This document shows, piece by piece, positions 22,837 through 33,739 of a stretch of 64,000 nucleotides of DNA (positions are counted from its first letter, which is position 1; the number at the start of each line of letters is the position of its first letter). Location of the stretch: positions 57,921,377 through 57,985,376 of the forward strand of contig CM068313.1 in the NCBI GenBank assembly GCA_034766995.1, read 5' to 3'. Origin of the DNA: Acanthacorydalis orientalis (Eukaryota; Arthropoda; Insecta; Megaloptera; Corydalidae). A program made the position numbers and the translations under genes. The notes beneath the pieces are model-generated. The model saw nothing but the letters and a program-made list of their open reading frames with translations, was not told the origin of the DNA and made no database searches.

Positions 22837-24154
22837 TATATGTACGCTTTCGATTTTTGTAAAGTATAAATATGCCATGGATCACAAGTTGAAAAACACT
22901 GATAAAAATAAATTAAAAATATCAAATTTAAGACAAATTTTTATATTGTTAACTTGTTAAGTCGTTTTATCCTAACATATTTAACTTTAAATTGTTATTT
23001 TCATAAGGAAAATATAAATAACAAATTTATTATTTACTAATAGATGCCATTTTATATGAATTATTTCATAGATATTTTTTAAGAAATATAGATAAAAAAA
23101 TTTTTGCTTTTCTATAACACTCATATCTAAAATTTCGATTTATTGAACAAATATTATGGATATATAAAAACATTACATCTGTCTGTTATAGGATTGCATA
23201 GTCGTATAACCAAACATACATAATACTATTTCTTATTACCATTTCAATGTAGAACACTGCACTTTTTCATACAAATAATTTGATATTTATAAAATATTTC
23301 ATTTTTTTAATATAATTTATACTAATAACTAATCTACGTATTGGTGAACAAACTGCATACTTTTTAAATGAAAATGATATCAAAAAATAGTATAACACTA
23401 TACAAGAATTTAATAACCTTTAAAATTTTAAAACGTACTAACCTATAAAATTGCATCCTACTTAGATTTTCCTTTCATCTATTTTGACACTCACACATTG
23501 AACATATTACCGTACTATTTTTGTATGTTTATAACAAAATTAACACATAAATTCACAACAAGAAAATAATTCTTAAAATCATGATTTCTCCATTTGTCCA
23601 CTAAAACATTGTCCGTCAAATTACTGATTGTACACTGAGTAGTGAGTCACTGAGCACATGCAGTAGAAGTATATAAAATAGAACGTTTGTATCTAAATAT
23701 CTAGTGATATAGTTATGTTATAATCAATTGAATATTGTGATATTTTCTCTATGTTCTTTATTCCCTGCACTAAATATACTGTTGTTGACGCATACACTGA
23801 TTCAAAAACTATAATACACATAGATTGCCATAATAACGGTACTTGACAACAAGAAATGAATATAAACTGTGAATATCTAACCAAATAGTTATTATATAAA
23901 CTATTACATAAATAATATTGTTGGTATTATTCGAAGATTATATTCATGTATTTTGATGAATACTATTTCACAAAATTTTAAAATGTCATTTGTGAATAAC
24001 CACTGCGCATGTGTTTCATTTACTTTTACATATTTTCGTCATAACTTTTTTGTTTTTCCCGCCACAAACGGACAAAATAACAAATATTGTATATATATAT
24101 AGTATATTTTAGTAAGTACACTTGATTAATAGTTACATGCGTGTGATTTACTCA

Positions 24155-24155
<1 letters not shown>
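22837..24155. other. AT-rich, no gene seen
   Basis: No transposase motif or terminal repeat. A TATAAAATA near 23672 is the only promoter-like string and has no supporting context. Confidence 0.45.

Positions 24156-24203
<48 letters not shown>
24156..24203. repeat. (TA)n microsatellite
   Basis: TA array about 85 bp upstream of the heat-shock-element-like sequence. Confidence 0.9.
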
Positions 24204-24206
<3 letters not shown>

Positions 24207-24287
24207 AATATATATGTGTATTGTGGTATAAGGTATATAAACGGATTGTCATAGCTGTCTAAGCAAACAAATATCATAGAATAAATA

Positions 24288-24333
24288 GATTGTTCTAGAA
24301 CAATCTAGAACAATCCAGCTCGATATAAAAAGG
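24288..24333 (+). promoter_or_regulatory. heat-shock-element-like array plus TATA box
   Basis: An exact 18-bp palindrome (24288-24305) begins a run of five contiguous pentamers: gTTCt, aGAAc, aATCt, aGAAc, aATCc (24292-24316). This is the alternating nTTCn/nGAAn layout bound by heat-shock factor, with three perfect and two one-mismatch units. Eight bases later comes TATAAAAAGG (24324-24333), a strong TATA box. Start of transcription would be expected near 24355. Downstream lies a degenerate tandem repeat without a long open frame. It could be a promoter of a non-coding RNA or the promoter region of an LTR whose partner is outside the window. Confidence 0.4.
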
Positions 24334-24349
24334 TTGCTTAGATAATTAT

Positions 24350-24545
24350 CGACAGCATTTGTTCAAACAACAAATTAATAGATGCAAAAAAATTAGTCGA
24401 TAGTATTTGACAATAAAACTAATATACGCATGAAATTAATCTACTGAATTTGTTTGACAACAAAACTGTATTCATGCATAAAATTAATTAAATGTATTTG
24501 TATTTGACAATAAATTAAAAAATTAAATATAATGCAAAACCTTTG
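24350..24545 (+). repeat. degenerate tandem repeat, about 45-55 bp unit
   Basis: Roughly four units share ATTTG, then a TTGACAATAAAAC-like string, then GCATGAAATTAATT. Examples start near 24353, 24402, 24450 and 24505. The unit boundaries are loose. It lies just downstream of the TATA box at 24324. Confidence 0.45.
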
Positions 24546-24679
24546 GACAAAGTATAAATGTACCCTGTTGATAGCGGCTAAAAAAATCAATCAAAATCGA
24601 TCATCGGGCAGCCAAGGGAACCGTTCTGCCAACCAACGCCCGAGGGATAGGACAATATATATATATATATATATATATT
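24546..24679. other. short GC-richer segment and (TA)n
   Basis: The stretch 24600-24650 has TCGGGC and GCCCGA as opposed arms and higher GC than its surroundings. A (TA)n array follows at 24654-24679. The identity is unknown. Confidence 0.35.
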
Positions 24680-24819
24680 AAATAATTTTAAAATTATAGT
24701 TTCTATTTCCATAAAACCGTACCTATTATTCAGTGAAATAATTCAATAATAACTCTGTTTTTATATTCATTACATAATACTCTTCAGATACTTTGTAAAA
24801 AGACCAAATTATTTTTTTG

Positions 24820-24848
24820 TATATACATATATATATATATATATATAT

Positions 24849-24914
<66 letters not shown>
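24820..24914. repeat. (TA)n microsatellite
   Basis: TA array with one CA interruption that ends a few bases before the mariner at 24921. Confidence 0.9.
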
Positions 24915-24917
<3 letters not shown>

Positions 24918-24920
24918 GTA

Positions 24921-26185
24921 GATTGGTGCAAAAATAATTGCGATTTTTACGTATCGAGTATAAGGACGCATATATCAGTTAAAAATTATATTTATGCATC
25001 AACATAAAGATCATTGCCCTGCATACATTTCTCCCAACAGGAAACAAGTCCATTTATTCCTACAAAATAGAATTCCGGAGTCCTGAAATTAACGAATTCA
25101 TCGAAAGCGCTTTGAACTGATGCTTGATTTTTAAAAACCTTCTCTTATTAGGAAATTACTGAAATGTTTTAAAAAATTATAATCTGGCGAATACAGGTCT
25201 GGAAAATAAGGTGGGTGAGGTAACGTTTCATAAATCAGTTCATTTCATTTTTTTAAGGAATTTGTGAGTTGTTTTTCCGATCGTTGTCATGAAGAAGAAT
25301 TGGTCCTGTTCGATTGATTAATGCTGACCGTAAAGAATGCAACCTCTCTTTCATTTTTTCAATTTCTTGACAATAGATTTCTGCTGTCTTTGTTTCACTA
25401 GGATTTTAGAAGTTGAAGTGAATGATTCCGCATGCCGACCATCAAACAATGACCATAATGTTTTTTTCATGAAGCTTTGGTTTAGGAAACTGTTTTGGTG
25501 CTTCTCCTCGATCTAGCCACAGTGATGAACGTTTCCGATTGTTGTAGAAAATTCACTTTTCATTACATGTGACAATGCAATCAAGAAAGGGATCATTTTT
25601 GTTACACAAAAGTAGCACAGAACAGACTTCGTATTACCGAATGATTTATGATCATTTTGTTCATACGGCACCCATTTATTCAGCTTTTTGTTTTTCCAAT
25701 TAGGCTAAAATCGTGAACAACTATTAAATGATCAACATTGAGTTCTTATGATATCTCTCGAATTGTTTTACGTGGGTCCACTTCAATAATAATTCTTAAA
25801 TCATTATTGTCTATAGCTGAAGGACGTCCATTTCCCTCATCATTATCAAGCCTTTCGTTTCCATTACGAAATTTTTGGAACCAGTGTTGAGTTGTATGTT
25901 TACTAATTGACTCTTCACCAAAAACAAATATGATATATCGAGCAGTTTTTGTTGCTTTTTATCCCAATTTAAACTCATACTGCAGAATCGTGTGATTTTT
26001 TTCTATGACTAATTTAAGAGGTTATATCCAACAATACTAAAGAATGAAAACAATAGACATAAACTGAAATCAGTAGTACTAATTTCATTGTTTACAATAA
26101 TGAACCACATGATTATAACAAAAGATAGCGATAAATAAAAAATTGGCCCCAAATTTAAAAAGATAAAGTCAGTAATTATTTGTGC

Positions 26186-26189
<4 letters not shown>
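24921..26189 (-). mobile_element. full-length degraded mariner, 1269 bp
   Basis: TA dinucleotides flank it (24919-24920 and 26190-26191) and its ends GATTGGTGCAAAAATAATTG and (minus strand) TTGTGCACAAATAATTAC are inverted. The minus strand reads the whole transposase in order: ILQYEFKLG near 25980, HWFQKFRNGNERLDNDEG, a GNGRPSAIDNNDLR segment, NKWVPYEQND, then IVTCNEK with the first catalytic aspartate changed to asparagine and the following tryptophan replaced by a stop. WLDRGEAPKQFPKPKLH and a PHPPYFP-like end follow. Both sides abut (TA)n arrays. Multiple stops and frameshifts make it inactive. Confidence 0.85.
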
Positions 26190-26237
<48 letters not shown>

Positions 26238-26243
26238 TTTATT

Positions 26244-26293
<50 letters not shown>

Positions 26294-26325
26294 CACATAT
26301 ATATATATATATACATATATTTATT

Positions 26326-26365
<40 letters not shown>
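26190..26365. repeat. (TA)n with CA and TTTAT interruptions
   Basis: Compound array directly abutting the 5' end of the minus-strand mariner. The two overlapping open frames here are only tyrosine/isoleucine repeats. Confidence 0.9.
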
Positions 26366-26366
<1 letters not shown>

Positions 26367-26414
26367 TACTGTTTTCTGGATTGAATATTATGTAAAGTGA
26401 AGCATTGGACTCTC

Positions 26415-26585
26415 ATATAGAAAATTTATTTAACAATAATAGTGGTTAGTAGAAATGGTAAAAATTTATATAAAAAAAGTTATATTAAGCAATATATTAT
26501 TTGATATATCAAAAAAATATATCAATATCATCTAATATATTATTTAAAATTTATTGAATTATTGTATATCGATATGTTTTTAGAT
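26415..26585 (+). repeat. 171-bp inverted repeat, arm 1
   Basis: The reverse complement of 27689-27859, same length and about nine in ten bases identical. Landmarks are GTGGTTAGTAGAAATGG and ATCATCTAATATATTATTTA. No terminal inverted repeats or coding frame within the unit. Confidence 0.85.
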
Positions 26586-27429
26586 GTTTATGAACGATTT
26601 ACACATATTTGATCTCATGAAGTATGATATTCTTTTTGAATTATCTTATTCGTTGTTTATTTTACAACTTATTTGGTATACAAACAATAAGCTATTTTAA
26701 AAAAAAAAACAATTATGAAAATGGTTTGACGATAAGGTAATATTAATTTTCAGCCTTTCTATACTAAAAAATAAATAAATATAATTTTATCAGATAATAC
26801 TCATTATAAACTAATGTACTTTACTGTTTGCCCTTAAATATAAAAATGGTCATAAGAACAACAGAATATAGAATAAAAAATAATAATTTAAGTAGTTTGT
26901 TGATTATTTGTCAACGTAACGTTCAAGTTATCTTAGATTTATTTGCAGTAAGAACTGCAAATGTAAACTGTCCAAGACAGTCAATTAAAGTATTTATAAC
27001 TTTTTTTATGTATTTTTTGAGATTTGTTACATAGATCGTACTATGGTACAAAGTAGGACAGTAAGCCAATTTATGAAAAAGACAGTAATATAACTAATCA
27101 TTATGGTAAGGTTTAAGAAATAAAAAATATGCTAATATTTAGTAAATGTTAATTTAATAATTTTATTCTAAAAAATCTTGCATTCCGTTTACGAGTAATT
27201 TATTAGTTTTCGAGGTTGGTTGATATGTATATAATAGAAAAAATACATTGATTGGTTATTATTTTAAGTGTGTACAATGGAATTATTATTTAACTCTTTA
27301 CGGCTCAGGATTTAAAATAAAATTTTACAAAATTTTTTTTTTATAAAATGTGACAAAATAGTTCTATTCCAATTATTTGGAATACAAAATGACACCAAAT
27401 AATAAAAATAAAAATAAATTTCATTTATG
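26586..27429. other. AT-rich spacer between inverted arms
   Basis: No gene seen. TTAACTCTTTACGG at about 27295 resembles the TTAA-CCCTTTGCGG end of the piggyBac-like MITE but has no partner. Confidence 0.4.
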
Positions 27430-27653
27430 TACGCATTTATTGTTGCATCGAATGTATCGTCGTTATTTTAAAGTTAAGCAGGACCATATGAGTCAATGAT
27501 TAACAGTTTGGTTGCACGTTTCCGTCAACAAGGTACAGTAGTAACCGTCCAGGATTTGGAAGCATCGTTCGGCTCTAACTGAGGAAAATTTGAAGCATGC
27601 ATAGGATAGTATTAAGCAAAGTCCTGAAACGTCAACCAGAAGACTTAACTCAA

Positions 27654-27690
27654 ATTGAAATATCTTGGAGTTCACTCCAGATATTTCAAT
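27654..27690. repeat. fold-back palindrome at repeat junction
   Basis: ATTGAAATATCTTGGAG (27654-27670), a 4-base loop, then CTCCAGATATTTCAAT (27675-27690). The right arm is an inverted copy of the host element sequence on the left and leads straight into arm 2 of the 171-bp repeat. Confidence 0.8.
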
Positions 27691-27859
27691 CTAAAAACAT
27701 ACCGATATACAATCATTCAATAAATTTTAAATAATATATTAGATGATATTGATGTATTTTTTTGATATTTCAAATAATAGATTGCTTAATATAATTTTTA
27801 TTATATAAATTTTTACCATTTCTACTAACCACTATTATTATTAAATAAATTTTCTATAT
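27689..27859 (-). repeat. 171-bp inverted repeat, arm 2
   Basis: Inverted copy of 26415-26585 lying inside the DD41D relic. The relic resumes at about 27868 with only a short gap relative to copy 1. Confidence 0.85.
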
Positions 27860-28751
27860 AAAAGTATAAAGTAGCTTGTGCAAAAGCTAAGGCCAACAGA
27901 TTATCAGCATCGCCTTGATTATGTAATTGGTTTTTGACCATAAGCAGAAAAAATAATGAATTTATTCAAAATTTGATTATGAAAGATGATGAAGCTCTTT
28001 TCAATTTAAATGGCTTCGTGAACAAAAAAAATTACAATATAGGCTACAGAGAATCCAAAAACATGTCATCAGTGACAATTACATTCACTTAAGTGTACTA
28101 TTTGGTGCTGATTGTAAGTAACATTAGACAGGATTATAGGCCGTTATTTCTTCGAAAATGAAGACGGTACTGGTGTAACCATAAATAGTGCTCAATACTG
28201 TACGGTGATGGAAAAATGTTTCAAGCCAGCTGTAGATAATCGTCTGCATATGTAATTCTAACAAGATGGAGCCACAAGACAGCCCACTACACACTACTAC
28301 GCACTACACTAACCACAAGACAGCGCACACAGTAAGACCGGTTATGGAACTTTTACGGGAAATATTTATCGAATTCATAATTTCAAGAAATAGCGATTTT
28401 ATTTGGTCTGCGTATTCGTCCGATTTCAAGCCTCTCGATTTTTTCTTCGAAGCTTTCTAAAAAAAATGTATACATTAATAAGACAAATACCATCTTGCAG
28501 CTAAAGAATAACATACGAGAAGAAATTTGAGCGTTATGTTCAGAAATTCTGAGGGAAGACATGGAAAATGCCTTACAAACAGCTCAACTTTGTAAAGCCG
28601 AAAATAGCCATTACTTACGTATTGTTAATTTTCATGTGTAATCAGGAAAAGTTCTCCATCCTTGTATTAGATTTTGAGAAACAAAAAAGGAACAAAATAT
28701 GAAAATATTACTAACTAAAGAAAAATAATATTTTAAACCACTTCATTCTTC

Positions 28752-28901
<150 letters not shown>

Positions 28902-28919
28902 CAAATAACACTGGTCAAC

Positions 28920-29900
28920 GAATTGAAATTTTTTTCGGATGTCCGAAATTACTTAAACTGATTTTGAAGGAGGTCTTTTTAAGAAGAATTTCTATCATTC
29001 TCATGAGTTAAAATTTCTTTGAGTTTCTTAGACACTAATAAATAAAAAAATGCAATTTTTAAGTACATTTGTTGACTATATACATATTCAGAACAAAAAG
29101 ATTTTTGAATTTCAAATTTTCTTTTACAAATAACATCTACCGATTCCGTCCTTAAAGTCTAACAATAGTTCGCCAGTATTTCAAGACTTCACTTATCTTC
29201 GTAAAGCTGTTCCATTTCGGAAATCTCTTGATGAAACCGTTCTCCGGGTCATCACTAAGATTGCTTATGTTTCCTGAAAAAAAAAACAAATGTGAGTGCA
29301 TCATTTGAACATTTAATGACATTTTGCATCCTAATTATCCAAATACCTCCAACATGCCTTCTACTAATATTTTGTAATTGTCATCCTTTCTATTTCCCAA
29401 GAAATTCTTAAAAACCGCAACCATTGTTACATTTACGTTATATTCGAAATTTGAATCCCGTATTAATTTGTTGATTTGGAGACTTACAAATATTCACTTT
29501 TTTCCTCGGCTTCAGTTATTTTAGGAAACTTTTGCAGGAGATATTGGAATCCTTCTTCTTAACGATTCATTGCCTTCACAAAGTTTTTCATCGAACCGAA
29601 CTTGATGTGGGGAGAAGGTATGATTTTTTGTTTGTTCACTAGAGGAGGACGTAAAATGTTCTGAGTTCATGGTATGAAGGATTTTATTTCCATCCAGTCT
29701 CGTTTAAGATAATGGTTCACTTTAACGTGACTATCCCCTATACACAAGAACCACATTATTTGACGTAACCTGGTTGTATCTTCATAAGTACCGCAATTAC
29801 TTTAAAATCAGTACAATTTCTCCAAGAATATTCATTGTAATGAATTTTCTGCAATGAGGCCTTCAGATTTTTCTACGAAATGCGAACCAACTTTTAATTT
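28920..29900 (-). pseudogene. repeat ORF relic of uncertain transposon class
   Basis: On the minus strand three separate pieces in the right order match a long uncharacterised protein that I remember as multi-copy in arthropod annotations. Near 29820-29885 the sequence reads ASLQKIHYNEYSWRNC followed by TDFKVIAVLM. Near 29580-29640 it reads KKSYLLPTSSSVR, a decayed form of a KxxLPPLHIKLG motif. Near 29150-29260 SRDF, then a VKSWNTGELLLDFKDGIG-like piece, occupies the place of a RYQGxWxxxMLADYCWxL motif. Stops and frameshifts occur throughout. I cannot name the transposon superfamily. A terminal sequence could start at 28908 (CACTGGTCAACG) but no partner was found. Confidence 0.55.
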
Positions 29901-30479
29901 TTAATATTAGTAAAATACATTACGGGGCCAGAGCTATTTAGTCCCATTGTTGTTATTTCTGAGTCAAAATATGTTGACCATTGTTATTAATTTCCATACA
30001 AATACTCTAATCATCTAGTCACATAAAATAATGATATATGAGGATATATCTTAGATGAATTACTTTGTGTCTTTGATGAATTACTATTTTGTATTGCAAT
30101 CTTCAAATGATCTTTAAAGAATTTATTGTCTACAAATTTAAACTAAAACTGATGAAAATATGGTCTGAATTATATTTTTAATTAAAACCTGGTACTTTAT
30201 ATATACAGCTATATTTGATATTCACTACCTTTAAAATTTGAATTTTTACTAAAAATCAATATTTGATGTTTGGAATTTGCAACTTTCTATATAACAATTA
30301 AATTGAAAAGGAATTATATTTACTGATTTCCACTGTATCTTTCGTATAACAATTGATATAAATAATACATTTCAATTAAAATTTAAGTCCTTTCCTAATA
30401 AAAAATCAGATTTTCAACAACTGAAACATAGAGACACGGTCGATTTTTTATATTTTAAACATGGTTGATAAGAATTTAA
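29901..30479. other. AT-rich, no gene seen
   Basis: Nothing recognised. Confidence 0.45.
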
Positions 30480-30880
30480 ATCGGGAGAGATTTTGCGACT
30501 GAGTTTCACACACTCATCGGATTTCAGTATGTAGTCGGTAGGTAAGAAGTGGTAGGTGGCTGGTGGTGTTGGAAGTTGAATAAAAGAGTGCGTTATATGA
30601 AGCATTTCTGTCACTGTTCGCATACGTGGTCTTCGGACGTATTCTGTGTAAGATGGAACGAGAGAGAAGATTTTGTTCCGTCGACCGGTGTCGGCGGCAT
30701 CAGCTCATAAATTATGTAATCGCAGACAAAGTGCTATTACACGGTGTGTATAGTATTCGCAACGCCAACAGTGGCTCGGCCTGGTGGCGAGTTTCACACC
30801 GGAATTACATTGGATCCACTCTCTGTTGCACATCTCTATATCCAACAACTGGGTGCTTTATACAGGTGGATCGTAATTCG
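30480..30880. other. low-AT island with an open frame
   Basis: Higher-GC patch with CG dinucleotides and GTCGACCGGTGTCGGCGGC near 30680. A 145-codon frame starts at 30626 and runs to 31063, but only its first 80 residues lie in the island. Its sequence (for example MERERRFCSVDRCRRH) matches no family I recognise and its end is low-complexity hydrophobic. It may be a 5' exon or a non-coding transcript of a host gene. Confidence 0.3.
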
Positions 30881-31418
30881 TTTTTAATGGCAACTATTGC
30901 AGTTTTAATTATAAGATTATTGCATGGAATTTTGTTCAACTGTTCTGAATTATCTTTTTCACTGTTTCTTTTGAAAACTTTTTTTGAGACGATATTATTT
31001 CAATTTCAAGCAAATTTCATTCTACTTAAATACATAAAAATCGATTTTTTTAACGCAGAATAATGAAATATAAGAATTAAATAGAATTAAAATAGATACA
31101 GGTTTAACATTTTAAGGTTTCGAATATATATATATATATATATATAATGAAAATTAATCTCTCTTAGAAAACATATATTAATTATAATAAAGATTGTATA
31201 ATTTAGTGTTTATAACTATTGTCTTAAGAATAAATTCTGTAAAACTCATGTCAGCTTATTTTATTTCTCTAATTGTAAGGAAATATTTTGGAAGTATGTT
31301 TATTTAAGTTAAGAAAAATTATTTAGTGATTTTTTTAAACAAATACGATAAAAATACAACAGGAATATTCAAGAGCTTTGCACATAAAGACGTATAGTTT
31401 ATGGTTTTTTTAATGTTA
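30881..31418. other. AT-rich, (TA)n at 31123-31146
   Basis: No gene seen. Confidence 0.45.
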
Positions 31419-31426
31419 GTCTAGAC

Positions 31427-31945
31427 CAGTGTTCTTCAAACTGTGTTCCGCGGAATCATGTGGTTCCGCGCAACCTCTTCAGCGGTTCCTCGAGTGGAAA
31501 TTCGAAAAAGTTTTCAAAGAAAAAACGTGAAAAGCTAAAAATTCAAAATATTTAATTCATAATAATTTCTTTTATTTCTATATATACCTATTATTACCTA
31601 TTATAATGCAATAAAACTGTATTTATGAATGAACATTATGATCCCGCTCAATCAGATATTAATAATAAAATTGGTCATGTAAGATGAATGAATTTCATAA
31701 CTTCTAAGGTAAACATTTTGAATTAACTCAATATGCTTCCGCGGAACAATTAAAATAGACACATCCGATCTGGTCACTTTCCATAATGAAGTTATGTATT
31801 AGTAGAAGAATGTTTAACACAGATTCACGAACAATGTGCAACACTGTACTTTCTCGATATTTGAGTAGAGATAATCTGTGCAAAATATTTTTAAAAAATT
31901 TAAATCTTAATAGTTTCATAAGTTGCCAAAGATTGAAGACCACTG
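31427..31945. mobile_element. hAT-type MITE, 519 bp
   Basis: Ends CAGTGTTCTTCAAAC and (minus strand) CAGTGGTCTTCAATC are inverted. Each side carries the perfect 8-bp duplication GTCTAGAC (31419-31426 and 31946-31953), diagnostic of hAT insertion. No hAT transposase motif is visible inside. Confidence 0.9.
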
Positions 31946-31953
31946 GTCTAGAC

Positions 31954-32394
31954 TATAGCATTGGAAATTACCTTAATCTTCACAGAACTTGGATTTGTAC
32001 TTGGATGTCTGTCTCTGATTGTTTTTTGTAAGTACGGAGAATTTTACATCACTATAGCTTTAAATATGGTGTGATTGTACAATTTATAAACTTTATACAT
32101 ATATATATATATACAGGTTTCCTGCTACAAAAGTCATCTTCCTTATGTGGAGCCGATAGAATCATTAGTAAATTCGTCTATCTCTTCTCTACCTATCGTC
32201 TATCTCTTCTTTATCTTATTATTCTATAATCTTAATATATATGTATATATATACATATGTATATATATATATATATACAATATGAAGTCTGTTTTTAAAG
32301 TCTGTTTGTCAATTAGGAAAAGATAAATTAAATAATGATTTACAACAGGAAAAATACATACACTTCTATTCATTTTTGCCATATAGTGACTAAT
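31954..32394. other. AT-rich with (TA)n
   Basis: (TA)n at about 32096-32114 and 32236-32279. The sequence CAGGTTTCCTGCTACAAAAG at 32114 could be the 3' end of the mariner to the right, unproven. Confidence 0.35.
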
Positions 32395-33640
32395 GAATTT
32401 CGCAGTTTCTTGGTATCGTGGCACCAGATCCTTTATTCCTGTATCCAACAAATCCCTGAATTATGACTTCAACCAATTAGTAACGCCTATTTTCAGGTCT
32501 TTCTCATTTTCAAATGCCAGCCGCTTCTTTAGTTGCAATCGAAATGCGTCGAAATGTGATCCATTTATTTAGTTGCAAGAATAGGTAGTAATCACTTGGT
32601 ACGAAATCAGGGCTGTAGCGTGTGTGATCAAAAAAATTCGCTCATTTTTTTATCCCAGAAAACAGTACCTATGATTTTCCTCGCAGAAGGTTCTTTCTTA
32701 AACTTATTTCCACTCGGAGACAATGAATGGCGCCATTTCATTGACTGTTGCTCTGATTAGACGTTTGTGTAGGAAACCCTAGTCTTATCTTCAGTCACAA
32801 TGTGGATAAAAAGTCGTCACCTTCATTTTCTTAATAAAAATTGATTAGTTGAATCCATATGCTTCTGATTGTGTGCCTCGGTTAATATTTTCTCTACTCA
32901 TCTCTAGTAGATCATTTTTTGTTGTCTAGCTTTTCTGTCATAAATGTATAAATCACTGACCGTGGGACTTCTGGAAATTCAATACACAATTGTGAAATAG
33001 TGAAACGACGATTTTCTCTAGTTTTTCTGTTTACTTTCCCACTAAATCGTCTGTGTGTTTATCACACTAGATCGACTAGTACTCTCTTCTTCATGAATAT
33101 TCTTTCGCTCTTCTTTAACCGCTTTAGTGCCATGCAGCGCGATCGCGCTGTTGATAGTTCATACTGAAAAGTGCCGCTACATCGAGTCGCGATGCTGCGA
33201 GGTCATTTTCCGGTCCGCTTGGATTCTGTTGTAGAGCGTCATCAGTCAGAAGCGCGATCGCGTTGATTTATATTTCCTTAAATCATATTCGTGCATCTTT
33301 CGATATTTAATTGGGGACACGATCGCGCTGCTTGGAATTTTTCGAAATAATACTAAACAAGCGCTAAGAAACTATTCAGTATTTTTTTTATAATAAACTC
33401 TAGCACTCAAACGATTAAATAAACCACACTTTCTATCACTCATAACACTTGGCTCATACACCCCCATTGTATTTTAATTACAAAAACCGGAACACAGTAA
33501 GAAACTCAAAGCTGGAATGATTATTAATTGTTGAAATCATTATAAATCACTCATACGTAGCATTAAATAAGAAATCAAGAGCAACAAAATGGTTGATGAA
33601 TAATCCACGAACCACGTAAGCTATTGCGCATGCGTGATCA
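32395..33640 (-). mobile_element. internally deleted mariner interrupted by a MITE
   Basis: Minus strand pieces in order are a SDRKCGLFK stretch at 33420-33470, then, across the MITE, EERKNIHEEE, RSSVINT, SRSPTVSDLYI-like and EDKTRVS near 32800 (first catalytic region), EQQSMKWRHS, SARKIIGTVFWD near 32680, then a jump to HTRYSPDFVPSDYYLFLQL near 32600 and GFVGYRNKGSGATIPR near 32430. The second aspartate block (HDNAR region) is deleted. Frame shifts are frequent. Ends were not identified. Confidence 0.65.
33119..33414. mobile_element. TTAA-flanked MITE with GCGATCGC palindromes
   Basis: Flanked by TTAA at 33115-33118 and 33415-33418. Ends are CCGCTTTAGTGCCA and (minus strand) TCGTTTGAGTGCTAG. 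The interior carries a perfect 16-bp palindrome CAGCGCGATCGCGCTG (33135-33150), GCGCGATCGCG at 33252-33262 and ACGATCGCGCTG at 33319-33330. CpG content is far above the surroundings. TTAA targets suggest piggyBac-type mobilisation. No coding capacity. Confidence 0.8.
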
Positions 33641-33708
33641 TATTTTTCATGTTTAATAGGTGGTATTTACAAAATGAACATTAATTTTAAAACACGTTTG
33701 ATATACGT

Positions 33709-33739
<31 letters not shown>

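Larger units (their letters stand above)
27430..28690 (+). mobile_element. DD41D-type relic, copy 2
   Basis: Collinear with 8960-10060. Landmarks are TCAATGATTAACAG, VTVQDLEASFGSN near 27540, KANRLSASP-like near 27890, FNLNGFVN near 28000, YFFENEDGTGVT near 28150, a QDGATR-like stretch near 28262 and MELLREIFIEFIISRNSDF near 28345. Aligning it with the remembered family gives 41 residues between the second and third catalytic aspartates. A 171-bp repeat interrupts it at 27689-27859, and a short local duplication (CCACAAGACAGC) lies at 28270-28330. Heavily mutated. Confidence 0.7.

Noticed and set aside
24200..24680. Solo LTR of a retrotransposon
   Set aside because: No matching second LTR, primer-binding site or target duplication could be found. 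Retained only as an alternative to the promoter reading.
26180..26400. Overlapping open frames of 71-72 codons made of tyrosine and isoleucine
   Set aside because: They are translations of a (TA)n array. The same applies to frames at 8734-8996, 21691-21948, 28733-29011, 51461-51786, 56786-57096, 61554-61874 and 62754-63076.
26415..27859. 171-bp arms as terminal inverted repeats of a 1.45-kb transposon
   Set aside because: The right arm lies inside a DD41D relic whose 5' part is between the arms and whose 3' part is outside, so the arms do not delimit one element.
30626..31063. 145-codon frame as a gene
   Set aside because: No motif, and the second half is hydrophobic low-complexity sequence in AT-rich DNA. 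Listed as part of a possible exon island only.
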